64,000 nt of DNA from Duganella fentianensis (lineage in GTDB: Bacteria; Pseudomonadota; Gammaproteobacteria; Burkholderiales; Burkholderiaceae_D): the NCBI RefSeq assembly GCF_009857835.1, contig NZ_WWCL01000003.1:744001-808000 (forward strand). The letters run 5' to 3'. Positions 60,001-64,000 of this stretch are shown here, one piece after another (the first letter of the stretch is position 1; every line of letters starts with the position of its first letter). Under the pieces are notes generated by a model, which was not told the DNA's origin, ran no database searches, and was given only the letters and a program-made list of their open reading frames with translations. The translations under genes were made by a program, and so were the position numbers.

Positions 60001-62469
60001 ATGCACAAGGTTCAATTGAAGACCGGCGTCGCCGCCGTGATGTCCACTCTGCTGATGGGCTCTGCCTATGCTGCCGCACCTGCGGTGGATGCCGTTGCCG
60101 GTGCGGCGGCCGCGCCGGCCGATGTCGCCGGCGAGGCTGTCAGCGCCGTGATCGTGACGGGTACCCGCGCCAGCGGCATGAAAGTGGAGAACAGCGCTTC
60201 GCCGATACAGGTGCTCGACGCCAGTGCACTGCAGCGCACCGGCCAGCCGGACCTGATCCAGGCGCTGGCGCAGAATCTGCCCTCGTTCACGGCGCAGGCG
60301 TTTGGCGGCGATACTGCCAACCTGACGCTGTCGGCCCGCCTGCGTGGCCTGAGCCCCAACGATACGCTGGTGCTGATCAACGGTAAGCGCCGCCACGGTA
60401 CGGCCAATCTGGCCGTACTCGGTGGCCCTTACCAGGGTGGTGCTGCGGCAGACCTGAACTACATTCCGGTTGCCGCCATCGACCACATCGAAGTGCTGCA
60501 GGACGGCGCCGCCGCCCAGTACGGTTCCGACGCGATTGCCGGCGTGATCAACATCATCCTCAAATCCAACAACCATGGCGGCACGGCCACGGCCACGGGC
60601 GGCGGCTATGTCGATGGTGGCGGCCGCACCGGCGACGGCGCTTTCAACGTCGGCATGGAACCGTTCCAGGATGCCTATCTGAGTATCACGGGCGAATCCA
60701 AGTACCACGGTTATAGTGACCGTGGCGGCCTTGATCCGCGCGTGGTCAATCCGGCCAATATGGCGGCCTATCCCGGCATGTTCCAGCAACCGGGCTACCC
60801 GCACGTCAACCATATCTCCGGTGATGCGCAATACCACCTGAACGTACTGGCCGCGAACTTTGGCTACGATTTCGCGCCGGGCAGCCAGCTATATGCCATC
60901 GCCACCTATGGCCACAAGGAAGCGCGCGCTTACGAGAACTACCGCCTGCCTAGCCGTCTGCCGCTGATCTATCCTACCGGCTTCTCGCCCAAGGAGACTC
61001 TGAAGCAGGATGACTTTGCCCTGACGGCCGGCATCAAAGGCACGCTGGCCGGCTGGAATATGGACCTGAGCAGCACCTACGGCAAGGACACCAGCAAGAT
61101 CGGGGTAGCCGATTCGGGTAACGTTTCGCTGTTCAAGGATACCGGTTCCACGCCGACCAACTTCCGTGCCGGCGCCTTCATTGCCAGCCAGCTGACCACC
61201 ACGCTGGAAGCGAGCAATGAGTTTGCCATCGGCTGGGCCAAGCCGCTGACGGTAGCCACCGGTCTGGAACACCGCATCGACAAGTATGAAATCGAAGCCG
61301 GTGATGCTGCTTCGCGCTACAAGGAAGGTTCGCAGTCCTATCCGGGCTTCTCGCTGACCGATGCCGGCTCGCACCGCCGTACCAATCAGGCAGCGTATAT
61401 CGATTTCGCCGGGAATCCGGTGGCCGATCTGACGCTGGATCTGGCTGCACGCTACGAGCATTTCAGCGATTTCGGCAACGCCAAAGTGGGCAAGTTCACT
61501 ACCCGCTACGACTTCACGCCGGCCTTCGCCCTGCGCGGCACCTTCAGCAACGGCTTCCGTGCGCCGACGCTGGCCGAGGAATACTACTCGGCCACCAACG
61601 TCAGCCCGACCAGTGCCTTCGTGCAGCTGGCGCCGAATTCGGCCGGCGCCAAGCTGGTGGGTGTGGATGGCCTCAAGCCTGAGCACTCGACCAACTTCAG
61701 CCTCGGCATGGTGCTGAACCCGACCAGCAATCTGGCTATCACGCTCGATGCCTACCAGATCACCATCCGTGACCGTATCGTCGGTTCCGGTGCGCTGTAC
61801 GGTTCCGGTGGCGCACTGAACTCGCCTGCCGTGGTCGCTGCTATCAAGGCCAATGGCAACGTACTCGATAGCACTGTCAGCCAGACCGGCATCAACATCT
61901 TCTCGAACGCCGTCAACACCCGCAGCCGCGGGCTGGAGTTCGTCGCCACGCTGGCCGAGAGCTATGGCACGGCGGGCAAGGTGGACTGGTCGCTGGCCGC
62001 CAACTACAACAAGGTGGAAGTGGTGAAGATCAATCAGGCGCCTAAACAGCTGCTGCCACAGACGCTGCTGGATCAGACGGCGATCTCCGATCTGGAAACA
62101 GCTTCGCCGAAACTGCGCCTGAATCTGGGCGCGCTGTGGAAGATCGGTAACTGGACGGTCAACCTGCGCGAAGCTATCTATGGTCCGTCGTCCAACTACG
62201 GCAGCGAAGATGGTTCGGTGTATCACAAGAACGAAATCTCGACCACGGCGATTACCGATCTGGAAGTGGGCTACAAGATCAACAAGGACTGGTCGCTGGC
62301 AGTTGGTGCCAACAATCTGTTCAACAAGTATCCGGACGGGATCAATCCGCTGCTGCTGGCGGACCAGCGTGCCGCCGGCGACAATGCGGCGGTGACGGTG
62401 CTGCCTTCGTTCTCGCCGTTCGGCATCAACGGCGGCTACTACTACGTGCGGGCTAACTACAAGTTCTAA
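60001..62469 (+). CDS. TonB-dependent outer membrane receptor
   Basis: 822 residues with a signal peptide ending at GSAYA, a plug domain (IVTGTRASGMKVENSASPIQ, LNYIPVAAIDHIEVLQDGAAAQ-type block, GSDAIAGVINI) and a 22-strand-type barrel ending in a C-terminal Phe (VRANYKF). It would bring a substrate into the periplasm. Placed 45 bases after ridA with a GAGGAAT site, it is probably part of the amine-oxidation operon and imports its substrate. The plug sequence is of the broad non-siderophore type. Confidence 0.93.
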   Translation: MHKVQLKTGVAAVMSTLLMGSAYAAAPAVDAVAGAAAAPADVAGEAVSAVIVTGTRASGMKVENSASPIQVLDASALQRTGQPDLIQALAQNLPSFTAQAFGGDTANLTLSARLRGLSPNDTLVLINGKRRHGTANLAVLGGPYQGGAAADLNYIPVAAIDHIEVLQDGAAAQYGSDAIAGVINIILKSNNHGGTATATGGGYVDGGGRTGDGAFNVGMEPFQDAYLSITGESKYHGYSDRGGLDPRVVNPANMAAYPGMFQQPGYPHVNHISGDAQYHLNVLAANFGYDFAPGSQLYAIATYGHKEARAYENYRLPSRLPLIYPTGFSPKETLKQDDFALTAGIKGTLAGWNMDLSSTYGKDTSKIGVADSGNVSLFKDTGSTPTNFRAGAFIASQLTTTLEASNEFAIGWAKPLTVATGLEHRIDKYEIEAGDAASRYKEGSQSYPGFSLTDAGSHRRTNQAAYIDFAGNPVADLTLDLAARYEHFSDFGNAKVGKFTTRYDFTPAFALRGTFSNGFRAPTLAEEYYSATNVSPTSAFVQLAPNSAGAKLVGVDGLKPEHSTNFSLGMVLNPTSNLAITLDAYQITIRDRIVGSGALYGSGGALNSPAVVAAIKANGNVLDSTVSQTGINIFSNAVNTRSRGLEFVATLAESYGTAGKVDWSLAANYNKVEVVKINQAPKQLLPQTLLDQTAISDLETASPKLRLNLGALWKIGNWTVNLREAIYGPSSNYGSEDGSVYHKNEISTTAITDLEVGYKINKDWSLAVGANNLFNKYPDGINPLLLADQRAAGDNAAVTVLPSFSPFGINGGYYYVRANYKF

Positions 62470-62566
62470 GCCTGTCCGCAATCAGCGTGCCTGACGGCCG
62501 CCAGCGCAAGCTGGTGGCCGTTTTTCTTTGGGTGTAGCATGGCGCCTTCTGTGGGAGACTCTAGCG

Positions 62567-63499
62567 ATGCTGAAAAAAATGCGTAAAACCCTGCTGGCTG
62601 CTGCCGTTGCCGGCAATGTGGGAGCGGCCGCCGTCATTGGCAGTGATGCCCGCGTGACCGTGCCTATGAGCTTGCAGGATTATCTGGCATTGCACGGCCC
62701 TGCGCCCGGTGCACACGTGGCCTATGGCGCGGCGCCATCGCAGTATGGCGAGCTGTTTGTGCCGGCCGGTGGCGGCCCGTTCCCGCTGGCCGTGATCATC
62801 CATGGCGGCTGCTGGACCAAGGAGTTCGGCGGGATCAGCCAGATGCGCAATATGGCGGGGGCGCTGACGCAGCAGGGCATCGCCGTGTGGAATGTCGAGT
62901 ACCGCCGCTTTGACGAAGCGGGCGGCGGCTATCCCGGCATGTATCAGGATGTGGCGAGCGCCATGGATAGGCTGCGCCAGCTGGCGCCCCAGCATCAGCT
63001 GGATTTGCAGCGCATCGTGCTGGTGGGGCATTCGGCCGGTGGCCATCTGGCCCAGTGGGCCGCCGCGCGTGCGCGCCTGCCGCACAGTAGCGCGCTGTAT
63101 GTGGCGCAGCCGCTGGCTGTGCCGGTGGTGATCAGTCTGGGCGGACTGGCCGATCTGCGCAATGAGGAACGCCTGATCAAGACCAGCTGCGACCGCGACA
63201 TGGTGCAGCTGACCGGCACGCCGAGCGCCGGCCGCCCCGACGTGTTCAGCGACACCTCGCCGGCAGAAATGCTGCCGGCCGGTGTGCGCACAGTGCTGAT
63301 TCATGGTGAACTCGATGTGATTGCGCCGACCCGCGTAGGGCAGGACTATGCACGCCGCGCGCAGGCGGCCGGCGATGCGGCGGAAGTGATCGTGCTGCCC
63401 GGTGCCAGCCACTACGACGAAGTGGCAGCCAGTTCGCGCGCATGGCTGATCGTGGGCGGCCAGATCCGCCGTGCGCTGGGGCTGGCGCCGCTGCCCTGA
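62567..63499 (+). CDS. exported alpha/beta hydrolase (kynurenine-formamidase-like)
   Basis: 310 residues from the ATG (GGGAGA upstream). Signal-like N-terminus (LLAAAVAGNVGAAAVIG), then IIHGGCWTKEFG (oxyanion HGGxW), nucleophile S156 in GHSAGGHLA, Asp in GELDVIAP and His in ASHYDE. The HGGxW box and length fit kynurenine formamidase or acetyl-esterase type enzymes. The stop codon lies in the first unit of a CTGAG repeat. Ninety-eight bases after the TonB receptor; whether it belongs to that operon is unclear. Confidence 0.82.
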   Translation: MLKKMRKTLLAAAVAGNVGAAAVIGSDARVTVPMSLQDYLALHGPAPGAHVAYGAAPSQYGELFVPAGGGPFPLAVIIHGGCWTKEFGGISQMRNMAGALTQQGIAVWNVEYRRFDEAGGGYPGMYQDVASAMDRLRQLAPQHQLDLQRIVLVGHSAGGHLAQWAAARARLPHSSALYVAQPLAVPVVISLGGLADLRNEERLIKTSCDRDMVQLTGTPSAGRPDVFSDTSPAEMLPAGVRTVLIHGELDVIAPTRVGQDYARRAQAAGDAAEVIVLPGASHYDEVAASSRAWLIVGGQIRRALGLAPLP

Positions 63500-63525
63500 G
63501 CTGAGCTGAGCTGAGCTGAGCTGAG
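63496..63525. repeat. CTGAG pentanucleotide repeat
   Basis: Six perfect CTGAG units in tandem (63496-63525) followed by a variant CGGAG. It spans the stop codon of the hydrolase and lies between two convergent genes, seven bases before the MazG-like stop. Confidence 0.95.
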
Positions 63526-63531
63526 CGGAGC

Positions 63532-63900
63532 CTAGTAGCGGTCGTACTTGCGGGCGTCGCCCTGCACCTGCGCGGCCGGATACTTCTGCGCATTCAGGGC
63601 GATCTTTTCCAGCGCGGCGGCATGCAGGTCTACCCCTGTCTGGTCGGCCAGTTGCACCAGATAGAGCAGCACATCGGCCAGTTCATGGCGGATGCCGGTG
63701 CGGGCCTGTTCGTCGAGTTCGTGCGCGGCGCCCGTTACCAGCCACTGGAAGTGCTCCATCAGTTCGGCCGCTTCGACGGAGAGGGCCATGGCCAGGTTCT
63801 TGGGCGTGTGGAAGGCTTGCCACTGGCGTTCGCTGGCAAACTGGCGGGTCAGGTCGCGCAGGGCGAGCAGGCTATCCTGGGGCGGGCTGGAGCTGGTCAT
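63532..63900 (-). CDS. MazG-like nucleotide pyrophosphohydrolase
   Basis: 122 residues, all-alpha NTP-PPase fold. The metal-binding EAAELMEHFQW helix and the second ELADVLLYLVQLAD helix carry the E-x2-E and E-x2-D acids. Proteins of this short type (RS21-C6/dCTPase-like) hydrolyse non-canonical or excess dNTPs to NMP and pyrophosphate. The start at 63900 has no strong ribosome-binding site in view. Last gene of the window; the last 100 bases hold nothing I can support. Confidence 0.9.
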   Translation of the reverse strand: MTSSSPPQDSLLALRDLTRQFASERQWQAFHTPKNLAMALSVEAAELMEHFQWLVTGAAHELDEQARTGIRHELADVLLYLVQLADQTGVDLHAAALEKIALNAQKYPAAQVQGDARKYDRY

Positions 63901-64000
63901 GATGTCGTGTTCAAGGTGTGAGCGGACGCCGCAAGGCGAGGCCAGATGATAGCACCGGCGCTGCCCCGCCTGCGCCGCTGATGGCGTTTTTGCACCATTC

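Overview
The window reads as a chromosomal segment of a GC-rich betaproteobacterium, most likely of the family Oxalobacteraceae (Janthinobacterium/Massilia/Duganella type). The reasons are a PhaM-type granule protein, a PEP-CTERM protein, TamAB, several c-di-GMP enzymes and chemotaxis genes, and a uniform strong codon bias. This is inference; there is no rRNA gene to anchor it. I see no tRNA, rRNA, CRISPR array, prophage or intact insertion sequence. Genes are dense and lie on both strands.

Layout. 1-3.7 kb: fatty-acid beta-oxidation (3' end of a dehydrogenase/hydratase fusion, hotdog thioesterase, thiolase, enoyl-CoA hydratase/isomerase). 3.7-8.6 kb: periplasmic solute-binding protein, PnuC-type transporter, chemotaxis receptor, REC-AraC regulator, HxlR regulator. 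8.7-16.5 kb: TPR-GAF-GGDEF cyclase, tag, an mnmC with a degenerate methyltransferase half, and a soluble histidine kinase overlapping a REC-TPR regulator. 16.6-19.6 kb: small ORFan, phaM, two DUF3108 proteins. 19.7-24.7 kb: a tight three-gene MukBEF-like (MksF-E-B) condensin operon. 24.8-28.1 kb: CcdC-like membrane protein, S9 peptidase, proline-rich microprotein. 28.2-34.5 kb: tamA-tamB. 34.6-38.4 kb: queC abutting a CHASE-PAS-GAF-GGDEF cyclase. 38.4-40.9 kb: small membrane protein, second proline-rich microprotein, PEP-CTERM protein, conserved hypothetical. 41-47.4 kb: GAF histidine kinase, REC/HD-GYP phosphodiesterase, phoX with a Pho box, DUF3016. 47.4-51.2 kb: thioesterase, dienelactone hydrolase, M28 peptidase, SDR. 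51.3-52.4 kb: three small exported Ala/Lys-rich proteins, two of them a recent tandem duplication, behind four 10-bp-phased GTAAG motifs. 52.8-57.1 kb: DEAD-box helicase with two DbpA-type RNA-binding domains, then a lone TnsB-like protein. 57.4-62.5 kb: Tat-exported flavin amine oxidase, cytochrome c, exported RidA and a TonB receptor behind a near-perfect sigma-54 promoter. 62.6-64 kb: alpha/beta hydrolase and MazG-like pyrophosphohydrolase.

The most coherent candidate for a little-described system is the 57.3-62.5 kb operon. A Tat-exported flavoprotein would strip electrons from an amine or amino acid and pass them to a c-type cytochrome. An exported RidA would hydrolyse the imine, and a TonB-dependent receptor would import the substrate, all under RpoN (nitrogen-type) control. 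Second is the solitary TnsB-like protein, which keeps the transposase architecture but appears to have lost the middle Asp of its DDE triad and has no TnsA, TnsC or TniQ beside it. Coordinates of motifs were counted by hand; start sites were chosen by Shine-Dalgarno spacing and homology and are flagged where uncertain.
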